Assembly: GCA_937135955.1 (NCBI GenBank)
Contig: CAKZOB010000004.1
Span: 1 to 64,000 of the forward strand
From: an uncultured Anaerolineales bacterium
GTDB lineage: Bacteria; Chloroflexota; Anaerolineae; Aggregatilineales; Aggregatilineaceae
Reading direction: 5' to 3'
Length of the DNA stretch: 64,000 bases
Part shown: positions 8,752 to 18,125 of the stretch, in pieces
How positions within the stretch are numbered: position 1 is the first letter of the stretch
Layout: each line of letters starts with the position of its first letter
Position numbers and translations under genes: made by a program
The notes under the pieces: model-generated
What the model saw: the letters and a program-made list of their open reading frames with translations, nothing else
What the model was told of the DNA's origin: nothing
The model's database searches: none

Positions 8752-9972
8752 ATGGAGACCCTAATGCATCTTTCTTCTGCTGAACTTATTGCCTTAGAAG
8801 AGCGCTACGGCGCACATAACTATCACCCCCTTGATGTGGTGCTCAGCCGGGGCGAAGGCGTGTGGGTGTGGGATGTAGAAGGCCAGCGCTACCTGGACTG
8901 CCTGAGCGCCTACAGCGCCCTGAACCAGGGCCACAATCACCCCCGCATTCGCCAGGCGTTGATCGAACAGGCCAGCCGCCTGACCCTCACCAGCCGCGCT
9001 TTTCGCAACGATCAGCTTGGCCTCTTCTACCAGGAACTCTGCGAATTGACCGGCTACGAAATGGTGCTGCCCATGAACACGGGCGCAGAAGCTGTAGAGA
9101 CGGCCCTGAAAGCTGCCCGTAAATGGGGCTACGAAGTCAAGGGCGTCCCCGACGGACAGGCCGAAATCATCGCCTGCACCGGCAACTTCGCCGGACGTAC
9201 CATCACCATCATCAGCTTCTCGTCGGAGCCACAATACCGCGCTGGCTTCGGCCCCTATACTCCCGGCTTCAAATTGATCCCCTACGGTGACGCCGACGCC
9301 CTTGAAGCGGCCATCACCCCCAACACGGTCGCCTTCATCGTCGAACCGATCCAGGGCGAAGGCGGCGTGATCGTCCCCCCCGCTGGCTACCTGCACCGCG
9401 TCCGCGAAATTTGCTCTCGCCACAACGTGCTACTGATCGCCGACGAAATTCAGACTGGACTGGGTCGCACCGGACGCCTGTTCGCCTGCGATCATGAAAA
9501 CGTGCGCCCCGACATGATCACCATCGGCAAGGCGCTCTCCGGTGGCTTCTATCCGGTTTCGGCGGTGCTCTCCGACCGCGAAGTACTGGGCGTCTTCCGC
9601 CCCGGCGATCACGGCAGCACCTTCGGCGGTAATCCTCTGGCCGCGGCGGTAGGGCGAGCCGCCCTACGGGCGCTCATCGAAGAGGGGATGATCGAGAATG
9701 CCGCGCTAATGGGCGAATATTTCCTGGAGCAACTGGCGGAGATCAATAGCCCCCATGTGAAGGAAGTGCGCGGCAAGGGCCTGATGATCGGCGTGGAGTT
9801 GAAGCCGGAGGCCGGCGGAGCACGCCGCTTCTGCGAAGCCCTGCAAGAAAACGGCATCCTGGCCAAGGAAACACACCGTCACATCATCCGCTTTGCGCCG
9901 CCACTCATCATCACCCGCGAGCAGATCGACTGGGCCATGGAACGTATCCGTCCGGTGCTCTGTATGAAGTAG
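8752..9972 (+). CDS. rocD: Ornithine aminotransferase
   Basis: A 406-residue class III aminotransferase, the usual length. It has the ornithine-transaminase signatures [32 protein letters not shown] and the PLP motif [11 protein letters not shown], with the PLP-binding lysine K260 in IGKALSGG. It moves the delta-amino group of ornithine to 2-oxoglutarate, giving glutamate semialdehyde and linking arginine/ornithine to proline metabolism in the cytosol. A second ATG at 8764 has its own GGAG at good spacing and could be the real start. The gene stands alone and ends in a strong terminator. Confidence 0.93.
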   Translation: METLMHLSSAELIALEERYGAHNYHPLDVVLSRGEGVWVWDVEGQRYLDCLSAYSALNQGHNHPRIRQALIEQASRLTLTSRAFRNDQLGLFYQELCELTGYEMVLPMNTGAEAVETALKAARKWGYEVKGVPDGQAEIIACTGNFAGRTITIISFSSEPQYRAGFGPYTPGFKLIPYGDADALEAAITPNTVAFIVEPIQGEGGVIVPPAGYLHRVREICSRHNVLLIADEIQTGLGRTGRLFACDHENVRPDMITIGKALSGGFYPVSAVLSDREVLGVFRPGDHGSTFGGNPLAAAVGRAALRALIEEGMIENAALMGEYFLEQLAEINSPHVKEVRGKGLMIGVELKPEAGGARRFCEALQENGILAKETHRHIIRFAPPLIITREQIDWAMERIRPVLCMK

Positions 9973-9989
9973 TGCCGGAGAATTCCTGA

Positions 9990-10027
9990 GTCAGGGGCGT
10001 ATGGCGCGATACGCCCCTGACTTTTTT
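9990..10027 (+). terminator. Intrinsic terminator of rocD
   Basis: A perfect 13-bp stem (GTCAGGGGCGTAT, 9990-10002, with its mirror at 10009-10021), a 6-nt loop and six T. The T-run is on the plus strand only, so it serves rocD and not the convergent gene. Confidence 0.95.
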
Positions 10028-10056
10028 CTGGCCTGGGTTATAGCTTGCGCGCTTGC

Positions 10057-11835
10057 TCAGCCGTGCGGATAGCCTGCCAGCACAATCGTGCCCTGGCGGA
10101 GCGACTGGCTGGCGCCCAGCCCCATCTCCGGCAAATCTGGCAGCACCGGATCGTACAGCCAGGCGTCGAACAGATCGGCCAGCGATTCACCGGCTATCTC
10201 TTCGGCGACGGCGATGAAATCGGCGATCGTCGCGTTGCCGTAGCGAAAGCGATCGTAGTAGGTCCGCAGGATGGCGAAGAACGCCTCATCCCCCACGCGC
10301 AGGCGCAGGGCGTGCAGCGTCAGTGCGCCTCGCCAGTACACACCGCTGTTGAATAGATCGTCCGGAGGAACATTGCCCGGTGGGAAGAAACTGCTCACCG
10401 GCAGGATCGCTCCCTCTGCCTCGCGCCAGAAAGGATCGAACAGATCAACCAGCGCATGCAGGTCTGCGCCTTGGAGACGCGCTGTCTCAAACGGCAACAC
10501 GCTCACCAGCGTCGCCAGTTCGTCCGCCGTCAACGCCCTGCTCGGAAACTGGGCGATGTACGCCTCTATCGCTGCGGCAGACTGACTGTCGCGCAGGAGC
10601 AGGCGGGTCATAGCAGCAGCCACATCGGCGGAAAAGGTTGCCTCGGCAGGGAGCAGCGCGCGCAACGTCCGAACCAGTTCGGAACGCGGTATCTGCAGCA
10701 AGAACGATGCCTCATCTTCCGCGATTTGCTCGTAAACGCGCCGGACGATGGTATCCAGTGTCTGCCGCCCGCGATCGTGTTCGAACCACAGCCACGAAGC
10801 ATATGTGGCGAATCCCTCGTTGAGCCAGATGTCGCTCCAGCGCCCCAGGCTGACGCTGTTGCCAAACCATTGATGCGCCAGTTCGTGCACCACGGCTTCT
10901 TCCGCCCACCCCGTTCCGGTCAACCAGTTGCGCCCAAAGAGCGAGAGTGTCTGCGTCTCCAGGGCAAAGGGCAAGTCGGCATCCACCACCACCGCGCCGT
11001 AGGCTTCGAAGGGGTACGGGCCGAAAAGCTCGCTGAAGAAGGCGATCATCTCCCCCGTACGGGCAAAATCGGCCAACACTGCCTGTTCCCGATCCGGCGG
11101 GTAATAGAAACGCAACGGCAGGCCATCCGGGCCAGTATCTGTGCTGGAAGCGAACTGATCAATGGCCACCGTCACCAGGTAGCTGGCGATGGGATCACGT
11201 GAGGTCCAGTGATAAGTGACCTGCTGCCCCTGGGTCGCCGTCTGTTGTAACGTCCCGTTGGCCGCAACCACGTAGTCCGCCGGAACGGTGACGCGCAACT
11301 CATAGGTCGCTTTGTCCAGTGGGTGATCGTTGACCGGGTACCAGCCCATCGCCCCGTAAGGCTCGCTGGCGACAAACACCCCATCGCCATAGTTTGACCA
11401 CCCCACCAGCAGGGGGATAGCCGAGCCAGAGACCTGCGCTGGTTCGCCCTGATAGCGCACCGCCACTGTGAACAGCTCGCCCGCAGGCAAGACAGACGAG
11501 GGAACGATGATCAGTTCACGCTCATGACGCTGCCAGTCTGCGGGCAGATCGTTCACCGTCACGCTCAGCACCGTCGGGCCAGCGAAGTCCAGGTTGAAGC
11601 TGGATAGTTCCTGGGTAGCCAGTGCAGTAAGCGTCACGGTAGCGTCCAGCGTGTTCGTGGCGAGATCGGCGGTCAACTCGATGACATAGTGCTGAGCGTC
11701 GTAGCCTCCGTTGCCCAACGCCGGAAAGAAAGGATCGCCAATACCCGTTGCTCCTGCCCCTGCTCCTTCCTGGGCCTGGACATTGCCAGCGAATAAAGCG
11801 AGCACAAGCAGAGCCACCACAAAACAACGGCACAT
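10057..11835 (-). CDS. Secreted M1-family metallo-aminopeptidase
   Basis: About 592 residues from the ATG at 11835 (behind GGAAGGGG); the open frame extends slightly upstream through a GTG. A signal peptide (FVVALLVLALFAGNVQAQ) leads to an M1 N-terminal beta domain, then the zinc site HELAHQWFGN (H317, E318, H321) with the third ligand E340 in WLNEGFA. FALETQTL stands where GxMEN is normal, so the exopeptidase motif is altered. A helical C-terminal domain follows. It probably trims peptides outside the cytoplasmic membrane. Specificity cannot be told from sequence. Confidence 0.9.
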   Translation of the reverse strand: MCRCFVVALLVLALFAGNVQAQEGAGAGATGIGDPFFPALGNGGYDAQHYVIELTADLATNTLDATVTLTALATQELSSFNLDFAGPTVLSVTVNDLPADWQRHERELIIVPSSVLPAGELFTVAVRYQGEPAQVSGSAIPLLVGWSNYGDGVFVASEPYGAMGWYPVNDHPLDKATYELRVTVPADYVVAANGTLQQTATQGQQVTYHWTSRDPIASYLVTVAIDQFASSTDTGPDGLPLRFYYPPDREQAVLADFARTGEMIAFFSELFGPYPFEAYGAVVVDADLPFALETQTLSLFGRNWLTGTGWAEEAVVHELAHQWFGNSVSLGRWSDIWLNEGFATYASWLWFEHDRGRQTLDTIVRRVYEQIAEDEASFLLQIPRSELVRTLRALLPAEATFSADVAAAMTRLLLRDSQSAAAIEAYIAQFPSRALTADELATLVSVLPFETARLQGADLHALVDLFDPFWREAEGAILPVSSFFPPGNVPPDDLFNSGVYWRGALTLHALRLRVGDEAFFAILRTYYDRFRYGNATIADFIAVAEEIAGESLADLFDAWLYDPVLPDLPEMGLGASQSLRQGTIVLAGYPHG

Positions 11836-12000
11836 GGAAAGAACCCCTTCCACTCAAAAACTGGCGATGGTAAAGCCGGTCATCCGGCCAACGAAACCGA
11901 TCAGGTCAGGCGTGGGCAACGTCCTCGCGCTGCCCGCACTCAGCGGCCCCGCCGTGCTCTCCTGCCCGGCCAGACCACCTCTGCTTTCCACACTCAAGTG

Positions 12001-12006
12001 ATTATA
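12001..12006 (-). promoter_or_regulatory. Candidate -10 element for the M1 peptidase gene
   Basis: A perfect TATAAT on the minus strand about 165 nt before the start codon. The -35 side is weak (TTGGTG with 19-bp spacing). Confidence 0.4.
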
Positions 12007-12127
12007 CGAATGGCGCGCGCCCAGACACCAACTGATCGAGATAGAGCCGGGCGCATTGGCCAACAGAAGCCAGGCCGTAGCCTCCCTCTTGTAAACCAGA
12101 CAGAAGTGCTTGCCAGGCAGGGGGCAA

Positions 12128-12284
12128 GGTAATCGCATCAAAACCAGCCAGCAGAACCATGGGCAGAAGTAAGCTCAGGGGTGATCTGCTGGTTGACCTC
12201 ACCCCCACTCGGCGCTGACGCGCCTCCAGGCCGAGCGTAGCGAGGCTGGGGGTGAGGTAAAGCGGCAAGCGATTTGATGCAACC
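12128..12284 (+). repeat. Dispersed repeat R1, copy A (full)
   Basis: About 157 bp. Its ends carry GCATCAAA (left) and TTTGATGC (right), so it has short terminal inverted repeats. Inside are ACCTCACCCCC and its mirror GGGGGTGAGGT around a nested CTCGGC...GCCGAG stem, and a CAGCAGA...TCTGCTG stem in the left half. It is nearly identical to copy D at 49681. No coding capacity: it looks like a non-autonomous mobile element of the MITE/REPIN kind. Confidence 0.88.
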
Positions 12285-12300
12285 CCCTGCGCCAGGTGTT

Positions 12301-12328
12301 TTGAGAGCGTCCCTCGATATGCTAAACT
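12301..12328 (+). promoter_or_regulatory. Candidate promoter for the surface-protein gene
   Basis: TTGAGA at 12301-12306, 16-bp spacer, TAAACT at 12323-12328 with TGC in front (extended -10). It lies 77 bp before the start codon. Confidence 0.5.
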
Positions 12329-12404
12329 TGCAGCGCGACGACCATGCCGCCATCGTTCCCTATGCCGCCGCGCCTGAATTCGCTGTGATCTCCAGGATGT
12401 TCCG

Positions 12405-13694
12405 ATGAGGGCATATCTGTGCTGTAGTCTGGTGATCCTGACCTTTGTCTGGCTGCCAGGGGGGGCTGCGCTCGCAGCTTCTGTCGCTCAGACGCCTGTC
12501 CCCAATCTGCTGATCAACGGTGACCTGGAAACCCCTTATTACGCGCAGGGCGCGCCGACCCGCACTGGCCCTCAGGGATGGGGGCTATGGGTGGGCGCGG
12601 GTCTGCCCGATGCGCTGCCTCACAAGGACAGCCCGCAGGTCTACAGTGGCACCGTTTCCTGGCATTTGCGCCAGGATAAGGGGGTCTTCACGGCGGCAGG
12701 GTATCAGCAGGTGAACGGAATCGCGCCCGGCACGGCACTTGAACTGAGCGCCTACGCCTGGGCCTTCGCCTGCGACGACACCGTGACGCGCTGCGCCATT
12801 GCCACGTTCCCCTACACGCAGTCTAACACCTCGGCAGGAGTGGCCGTGCGGGTGGGCATTGATCCTACAGGCGGCCTCGACCCGCTCTCAGAAGCGGTGC
12901 AGTGGTCGGCGGAGGAAGCGCCTTACGATCGCTGGCAGGCCCTGCGGGTGACGGCGACTGCGCAGTCCGACACGGTGACGGTGTACCTGTTCATGAGGCA
13001 GGAAACTGGCCTGGCGCTCAACGGGGTCTATTGGGATGCGGTCACGCTGACCCAAGTGCCGGGTGCACAGCAAACCGATGTGCCTGCCTTCACAGTCAAC
13101 CCGACCGCGACCACTGCACCGTCTCCGACGCCTACGTCCACGCCGCTTGCGCCCGTCCCGGAGTTGCTGAACGCGAGCGCTGGCTCTCTGTGCGCAGTCA
13201 TCTTCGAGGATACCAACGCCAACGCCGTGCGGGATCAGGGTGAACCATCCCTGGCCGGTCAGCGTCTGCTGATCACGGGGGTGGAGCGGGCCGACACCTT
13301 CACCACCGATGAGGACGACGATCCCCTGTGCCTGGAATTGCCCCCAGGCTCTTACGAGGTGGCGGTGATCCCTGCAGAAGGGGTTGGACTTACGGGGACA
13401 CAAGCGATGCTGGTCACCGTGTGGCCGGGACGCCGGGCGGAGGTCGCTTTCGGCGCGGCGGCGGGGTATGTGCCACCGCCCATCCCGGCGATCACCGAGA
13501 TGCCTGCAGCGTCCGATGAGGGTGATCCTGGCCTGGTTGCCCCGCCACTGGATGCAACGGCTGTCGTCCCACAGCAGGACGTGCCGCTTCAGGATCAGGT
13601 CTATGACTACAGCGGCCTGATCGTCCTGGCGCTGGCAGTGGCAGTCGGTGGAGGCAGCGCGCTGGTGTTGCTCGCTCTGCGCCGTCCGGCGTGA
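12405..13694 (+). CDS. Membrane-anchored surface protein with SdrD-B-like domain
   Basis: A 429-residue exported protein: signal peptide to about residue 27 (ALAASVAQ), a beta-rich domain (about 30-220, LLINGDLETPYY, resembling carbohydrate-binding jelly rolls), a Thr/Pro linker (TATTAPSPTPTSTPL), then a Cna/SdrD-B-type fold (CAVIFEDTNANAVRDQGEPSLAG with LPPGSYEV) at about 265-350, and one C-terminal membrane helix (LIVLALAVAVGGGSALVLLAL) with a short basic tail. It is probably displayed at the cell surface. Ligand and role are unknown. Confidence 0.75.
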   Translation: MRAYLCCSLVILTFVWLPGGAALAASVAQTPVPNLLINGDLETPYYAQGAPTRTGPQGWGLWVGAGLPDALPHKDSPQVYSGTVSWHLRQDKGVFTAAGYQQVNGIAPGTALELSAYAWAFACDDTVTRCAIATFPYTQSNTSAGVAVRVGIDPTGGLDPLSEAVQWSAEEAPYDRWQALRVTATAQSDTVTVYLFMRQETGLALNGVYWDAVTLTQVPGAQQTDVPAFTVNPTATTAPSPTPTSTPLAPVPELLNASAGSLCAVIFEDTNANAVRDQGEPSLAGQRLLITGVERADTFTTDEDDDPLCLELPPGSYEVAVIPAEGVGLTGTQAMLVTVWPGRRAEVAFGAAAGYVPPPIPAITEMPAASDEGDPGLVAPPLDATAVVPQQDVPLQDQVYDYSGLIVLALAVAVGGGSALVLLALRRPA

Positions 13695-13968
13695 GTGGCG
13701 GGAGGGGCAGGGTGATTGCATCAGACGCGCTCGCTGCTTACCTCAGCCCGTGCGCGGAGAGAGTAACGAGGCGCGTGAGCGCCGAGCAGGAGTGAGGTAA
13801 GTGCTCCTGTGTCGAGCAAATCGCTGACGGTCTTTGCACGTGCCCTGAGGAAGGGTGCAGTTGACCGTCGTGCTCAGCTATAATCTCCTCACCGACGACT
13901 GGAGTCAAGACAAGTCTCTATCGTCGAGAGGAGGGTCGAGTCCTGTCTAGCACTTTCTGGAGCAGCTC
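13695..13968. other. Intergenic region with degenerate repeat copy E
   Basis: A 274-bp gap. It holds the right half of an R1 element in minus orientation (13709-13800), a short R2-like piece (13818-13850) and a TATAAT at 13879-13884 that may be the -10 of the next gene; no convincing -35 is seen. Confidence 0.55.
13709..13800 (-). repeat. Dispersed repeat R1, copy E (right half, diverged)
   Basis: Read on the minus strand it follows copy A from ACCTCAC through CTCGGCGCT and GCGCCTCG to GAGGTAAGC and TGATGCAA. The left half is missing. CTTACCTCA and TGAGGTAAG form its hairpin. Confidence 0.65.
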
Positions 13969-15165
13969 ATGATCAAACAAGTCCTCAAGACATTGGTGTT
14001 GCTGGCAGCGCTCAGCGCCCTGGCAGTTGCCAGCGCCTCGGCTTCCTCCAGCCTGCCCGCGGATGTTGCAGCGGGGCAGCGCCAGGAAACCTCTGCGTCT
14101 CAGACGTTTCTGTGGGAAGAGTACGGGATCACTTTCACGCTGCCCGATGGCTGGCAGACAGTCGGCAAGAGCCAGAACTTCGACCTGGCGCTGGTTGGCC
14201 CTGGGGTGATGGAGGGTGGCGAAGGCCCCTTTATCATGCTTCAGGTGTTCGCTTCGCTGGGAGCGGGCAACACGCCCGAAACGGCTCTGGAGTCGCTGGC
14301 GAGTCAGGTCAACAGCACCGTCGAATCCTTCACTGCAGCAGGGCTGACTGGCGCGGGGGTCACCTTCAGCGACGAAGAGACCGGCACCGTGGGACATCTG
14401 ATCCTGTTGCCCTATGGCGAGAGCGCCAGCGCTGTCCTGTACGCCCAGACTTCAGCGCCGCCCGCTGACGACGCGACGGTGCTCGACATTCTGGACTCGA
14501 TGGTCATTGATCCCCCAAAGCCGGACTACGCGGCAGTTGATGCTGCCTGGCAGGCCAGCCTGGCCGAGCAGGGGCGGCTGATCTACGGGGCAAGTGATGC
14601 GCCGATCAGCATGATCGAGTTCCTCAGCTTTACCTGCGGGCACTGCGCCACTTACAGCCTGCCGATCGAACACCTGATCGCCCTGGAAGCGGAGAGCGGG
14701 CGCGTTCGCATCGAGCTGGCCCCGCTGGCAGGCGACGACTTGGCCACGCGCGCTACTCAGGCGACCTTCTGCGCTGCCGAGCAAGGCAAGGGTTACAGCG
14801 CCTACAAAGCCCTGTTCAACGGCTATCTGACCATCGGCTACCAGGAAGCGTATAGCGAAGACGGCGTGCGTCGGTTGCTGGAACCGCTGGGCCTGGACAT
14901 GGACGCGCTGGAAGCCTGCATGGAAGAGAAGACCTACGACAATGCGCTGGCCGCCATCCGCAAGGATTTTCTCGACAACGGCCTGACCGGCACGCCGACC
15001 GTGATGCTGGGGGCAAACGGCGGCGCACCTGAACCGCTCAAACTCCCCGACGGACAGGTATGGAGTGGCACAGTGCCCATCGAAATCCTGCGGACGCTGT
15101 TCAATCTGATCGCCGAGCAGGGCCTGACGGTCAGCGAGGCCACCACGCAGTTCTTCGGCGGCTAG
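13969..15165 (+). CDS. Secreted DsbA-like thioredoxin-fold protein
   Basis: A 398-residue protein with a signal peptide (VLLAALSALAVASASA). The first domain (about 45-185) is a beta-rich module with a PsbP-like look (YGITFTLPDGWQTV). The second (about 205-395) is DsbA-like with the redox pair C223/C226 in SFTCGHCATYS and a cis-Pro loop at GLTGTPTVMLG. It probably makes or shuffles disulfides in exported proteins. The start has no strong ribosome site (GGAGCAGCTC lies before the ATG). It is monocistronic. Confidence 0.85.
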   Translation: MIKQVLKTLVLLAALSALAVASASASSSLPADVAAGQRQETSASQTFLWEEYGITFTLPDGWQTVGKSQNFDLALVGPGVMEGGEGPFIMLQVFASLGAGNTPETALESLASQVNSTVESFTAAGLTGAGVTFSDEETGTVGHLILLPYGESASAVLYAQTSAPPADDATVLDILDSMVIDPPKPDYAAVDAAWQASLAEQGRLIYGASDAPISMIEFLSFTCGHCATYSLPIEHLIALEAESGRVRIELAPLAGDDLATRATQATFCAAEQGKGYSAYKALFNGYLTIGYQEAYSEDGVRRLLEPLGLDMDALEACMEEKTYDNALAAIRKDFLDNGLTGTPTVMLGANGGAPEPLKLPDGQVWSGTVPIEILRTLFNLIAEQGLTVSEATTQFFGG

Positions 15166-15194
15166 CGCGCTGGTCTGCTATTGCCGAAAGCGAA

Positions 15195-15225
15195 CAACCG
15201 GAGGCTTCAATCCGGCCTCCGGTTG
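15195..15225. terminator. Hairpin between convergent genes
   Basis: CAACCGGAGGC (15195-15205) pairs perfectly with 15215-15225 around a 9-nt loop. The tails (CTGTTTG and TTCGC) are poor in T. It probably ends transcription from both sides. Confidence 0.6.
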
Positions 15226-15259
15226 CTGTTTGTAGCTGGTGATACGCACAGGCCACGGA

Positions 15260-16249
15260 TCAGGCTTGTGGTGAGCTATCATCGGGCGATTGAGGTCGAG
15301 GTGCAGGCCCGTTGGGAGCAGAAGCGGCAGGGACAGTAGGCGGCAGCGTCGAGCGTGGGATGGCAACATCGTCTTGCTGACCACCCGGGTAGGGCGGCTG
15401 ATTGCGCGGTGGCTCAGTGGACTGCGCCGCCCTGGCAACCTGCGGCCAGACGATTTCGACAGCCTGCTGCACCGCCGGATCGTTGGGGCGGAGGGTACGG
15501 GCCTGCTGGATATACTGCCAGGCATCCAGCGGCGAATCGGCCAGATTGGCCAGTTGCAGCCAGGCGGGCACGTAGCGCGGGTTGGCCTGCAGAGCGCGGG
15601 TGAAATGCTGACGCGCTTCGTCGCGGCGACCGCCGAGCGCTGCCTGAACGCCCATATTGTAGTAAACCTCCGGACGTATTCCGCCCCTGGTCGGCGCGGT
15701 GAACTCGTATCCGACGGTGACAGGGGAAACGGGGGCTTCCAGTTGCTGAGTGCGCAGACGCCCGCCCCCGGCGCGCCCGCCCAGGTAGCCCGCCGACACG
15801 AACAGGGCCAGGTAGATCAGTTTGACTACACCGAAGGCAATAGTCATCGCCACACAGAAAGCGCCATAGGTGAACAACACCCCGCCGCCAATGAGCACCC
15901 CATAGCCAACTGCCTGTGCCGGTGACTCGGCCCGCCGTGCCACGCGCGCTGCCACAGCATAGGTCACGGCAGCGACCAGCGTCCATTGCACGGCGTATTG
16001 CAGGGTCAACTCGTCCTGATAGTCATCGGTGAAGGCCGACAGTTCTTCCTGGAAATGGCGTAGCTGATTCTGCTGGCCCAGGTCGGTGTCGGCGAAGGTC
16101 TGCAGGAGATCGGAGAAGCGGTCGAGCATCTCCTGTGACATGAAGGGCACCATGAAACACGAGGTGAGCAAAGACAGCCCCAGTGATACGATGAAAATGC
16201 CGAAGACAGCCTGGATCACCAGGCCCAACCGGACACGCTGCAGAGTCAT
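15260..16249 (-). CDS. Membrane protein with C-terminal TPR-like repeats
   Basis: About 329 residues from the ATG at 16249 (behind GGGAGATATTC); the frame is open further upstream only because it reads into repeat R1. Membrane helices are seen at about 10-33, 85-105, 112-135 and 135-152. After a linker, residues 190-265 carry TPR-type helices (YYNMGVQAALGGRRDEARQHFTRALQANP). The C-terminus is a Pro-rich disordered tail. TPRs normally bind other proteins; the partner is not known. Confidence 0.7.
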   Translation of the reverse strand: MTLQRVRLGLVIQAVFGIFIVSLGLSLLTSCFMVPFMSQEMLDRFSDLLQTFADTDLGQQNQLRHFQEELSAFTDDYQDELTLQYAVQWTLVAAVTYAVAARVARRAESPAQAVGYGVLIGGGVLFTYGAFCVAMTIAFGVVKLIYLALFVSAGYLGGRAGGGRLRTQQLEAPVSPVTVGYEFTAPTRGGIRPEVYYNMGVQAALGGRRDEARQHFTRALQANPRYVPAWLQLANLADSPLDAWQYIQQARTLRPNDPAVQQAVEIVWPQVARAAQSTEPPRNQPPYPGGQQDDVAIPRSTLPPTVPAASAPNGPAPRPQSPDDSSPQA

Positions 16250-16324
16250 GAATATCTCCCTTTGAGTACGCGCTGCTCCAAGTATAGCATGCTGGACGCT
16301 GGTATGGGGTGTAGGTAAGGTTGT

Positions 16325-16395
16325 CGGCAGGGTAATCGCATCAAAACCAGCCAGCAGAACCATGGGCAGGAGTAAGCTCAGGTGTGATCTGCTGG
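16325..16395 (+). repeat. Dispersed repeat R1, copy B (left half only)
   Basis: It matches copies A and D from GGCAGGGTAATCGCATCAAA through GATCTGCTGG and then stops abruptly. It lies in the 271-bp gap between two divergent genes, whose other visible content is the promoter at 16441-16469. Confidence 0.85.
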
Positions 16396-16440
16396 AAGTA
16401 AACTAAAGCGCAGTTTGTACGCTCCCCCGGCGTCTGGGAG

Positions 16441-16469
16441 TTGCTGCCCTGCTCACCAGTCGCTAGACT
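16441..16469 (+). promoter_or_regulatory. Candidate promoter for the lipoprotein gene
   Basis: TTGCTG (16441-16446), 17-bp spacer, TAGACT (16464-16469); 52 bp before the start codon. Confidence 0.45.
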
Positions 16470-16520
16470 CTGGGGGCGAGTGTGGGGCAAGACAGTTAAT
16501 CTCTGAGGAACCTGAATCCG

Positions 16521-17189
16521 ATGAACGCGATGAGATGGTGGCGCTGGATGGCAGCGCTAGCAATGGTGGCACTGAGCCTGACCGGTTGCGGTGACGAGTC
16601 TGGGGAAAAAGCGCAAGACGCTCCTGACCGGGCGACCGCCACCGCGCCCGCCAATCCCCTGGACACGGGCGGGCTGAGCCTGGACGCTGGAACGGGGCTG
16701 AATCCGGCTTTGAACGTGAGTGGACTGCCTGGTTGCTCCGATCCCGACGACGAAGCCTGCCCTGCTCCAGTGCAGATGGACCTGGACGGCGAGATCGTCG
16801 CCGGCGGAATCGGCCTGCGCTACCCGTCCCGCTATTTCAACGTGGCGGTGGGTGAGGGCGATGTTCCCCTGACGATCACCCCCTCTGAGAACAACAAGTT
16901 TGCAGAACGGGCCGTCTTCGAAGCGTATTTCGCCGAGTCGGTTGAGGCGGCGCTGGCCGGTTTGAGTGAGCCGCAGGTCGCCGACTGGACAGCGGCTGGC
17001 CTGAGCGGGAAGATCGGCGTATCGCGCGATCAGACGCAAGATCCGCCGGTCAATACAGCGATCGGCGCCTTCGCCCTGGCCGACGGGCGAGCCGTCGTGC
17101 TCAAGCTGACCAGCACGGGCAAGTACGGCTGGGACCTGTGGTCACAGGTCTATGCCGATATGCTCGAAACACTCACTGTGACGCCTTAG
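16521..17189 (+). CDS. Lipoprotein of unknown function
   Basis: A 222-residue protein with a lipoprotein signal (two Arg, hydrophobic AALAMVALSL, lipobox LTGC with lipid Cys at about 23). An acidic, Ala/Thr-rich linker follows, then a compact domain from about residue 80 that includes GLRYPSRYFNVAVGEGD. That domain resembles the beta-rich N-terminal module of the neighbouring DsbA-like protein in style, but I cannot name the family. It is followed after 16 nt by exonuclease III and may be co-transcribed. Confidence 0.7.
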   Translation: MNAMRWWRWMAALAMVALSLTGCGDESGEKAQDAPDRATATAPANPLDTGGLSLDAGTGLNPALNVSGLPGCSDPDDEACPAPVQMDLDGEIVAGGIGLRYPSRYFNVAVGEGDVPLTITPSENNKFAERAVFEAYFAESVEAALAGLSEPQVADWTAAGLSGKIGVSRDQTQDPPVNTAIGAFALADGRAVVLKLTSTGKYGWDLWSQVYADMLETLTVTP

Positions 17190-17205
17190 CCCTCAGGAGA
17201 AACGG

Positions 17206-17979
17206 ATGCTCCGGCTGTATTCGTGGAACGTCAACGGTATTCGCGCCGCGCAGAGCAAAGGGTTGCTGGACTGGCTCCATGCCACACAGCCGGACATCCT
17301 GTGCCTGCAGGAGACCAAGGCACACCCCGATCAGCTCGACGAGGCGGTGCGTCAGCCGGATGGCTATCAGACGTACTGGGCATGGTCGTCGGTGAAGAGG
17401 GGTTACAGCGGCGTGGCGCTCTATACGAAAATCGCGCCCCGCAACGTACAGATCGGGCTGGGCATCGAGGAATATGATCGCGAGGGCCGCACCATCGTCG
17501 CCGACTATGGCGACTTTGTGTGGATCGGCGCGTATTTCCCCAACGGCGCGCGCGATCACAGCCGCGTTCCCTTCAAGATGGCTTACAAAGCGGCTTTCCT
17601 GGACTACGTGGAACGGCTGCGGGCAGCAGGGCGGTCGGTCATCTTCTGCGGCGATGTGAATACCGCGCATCGCCCGATCGACCTGGCCCGCCCCGAAGAG
17701 AATCAGAACACGACTGGCTTTCTGCCGGAAGAACGGGCCTGGCTCGATGAGGTGATCGCCCGCGGCTACGTGGACATTTTCCGCGCACTACACCCCGACG
17801 AGCCGGGCCACTATACCTATTGGAACTACTGGGGCAACGCCCGCCCGCGCAACATCGGCTGGCGCATTGACTACTTCTTCATCACGCCCGACCTGCGCGA
17901 GCGCGTTCTCTCTGCGGATATTCACCCGGAAGTGATGGGATCGGATCACTGCCCGATCAGCCTGGCGCTGCGCGACTGA
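17206..17979 (+). CDS. xth: Exodeoxyribonuclease III (AP endonuclease)
   Basis: A 257-residue member of the ExoIII/APE1 family. All active-site blocks are present: LYSWNVNGIRAA at the start, CLQETKA (metal Glu), GYSGVALYTK, FCGDVNTAH (Asp and Asn) and the C-terminal GSDHCPISL (Asp-His pair). It cuts DNA at abasic sites during base-excision repair in the cytoplasm. The start follows CAGGAGAAACGG. Confidence 0.95.
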   Translation: MLRLYSWNVNGIRAAQSKGLLDWLHATQPDILCLQETKAHPDQLDEAVRQPDGYQTYWAWSSVKRGYSGVALYTKIAPRNVQIGLGIEEYDREGRTIVADYGDFVWIGAYFPNGARDHSRVPFKMAYKAAFLDYVERLRAAGRSVIFCGDVNTAHRPIDLARPEENQNTTGFLPEERAWLDEVIARGYVDIFRALHPDEPGHYTYWNYWGNARPRNIGWRIDYFFITPDLRERVLSADIHPEVMGSDHCPISLALRD

Positions 17980-18082
17980 CCGCTTTTGCGAGTAGCGCTG
18001 ACGGACGCGCCGTCGAAGCGCCAGACGCATCCGGCGGCGCGTTCTGTGCAGAACGCACGAGGGCATAGCCCTTGCTTGTGGG

Positions 18083-18088
18083 TATACT
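18083..18088 (+). promoter_or_regulatory. Candidate -10 element for azlCD
   Basis: TATACT, 38 bp before the azlC start; no clear -35. Confidence 0.35.
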
Positions 18089-18125
18089 GGCCACCTGGCT
18101 GGCTGAAACTTTCTGCGAGGATGTC

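Larger units (their letters stand above)
11836..12404. other. Divergent intergenic region with repeat R1 copy A
   Basis: This 569-bp gap separates two divergent genes. It contains a -10 for the left gene (12001-12006), repeat copy A (12128-12284) and a promoter for the right gene (12301-12328). Open frames inside it follow the repeat and have no sign of being real genes. Confidence 0.7.

Noticed and set aside
11854-12268. Small open frames on the minus strand
   Set aside because: They lie over the promoter and R1 copy A, have no ribosome site, and resemble no protein.
16250-16363. Longer start for the TPR membrane protein
   Set aside because: The extra residues (MVLLAGFDAITLP) are read from repeat R1, and similar peptides appear in the other copies. 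The ATG at 16249 has a good ribosome site.
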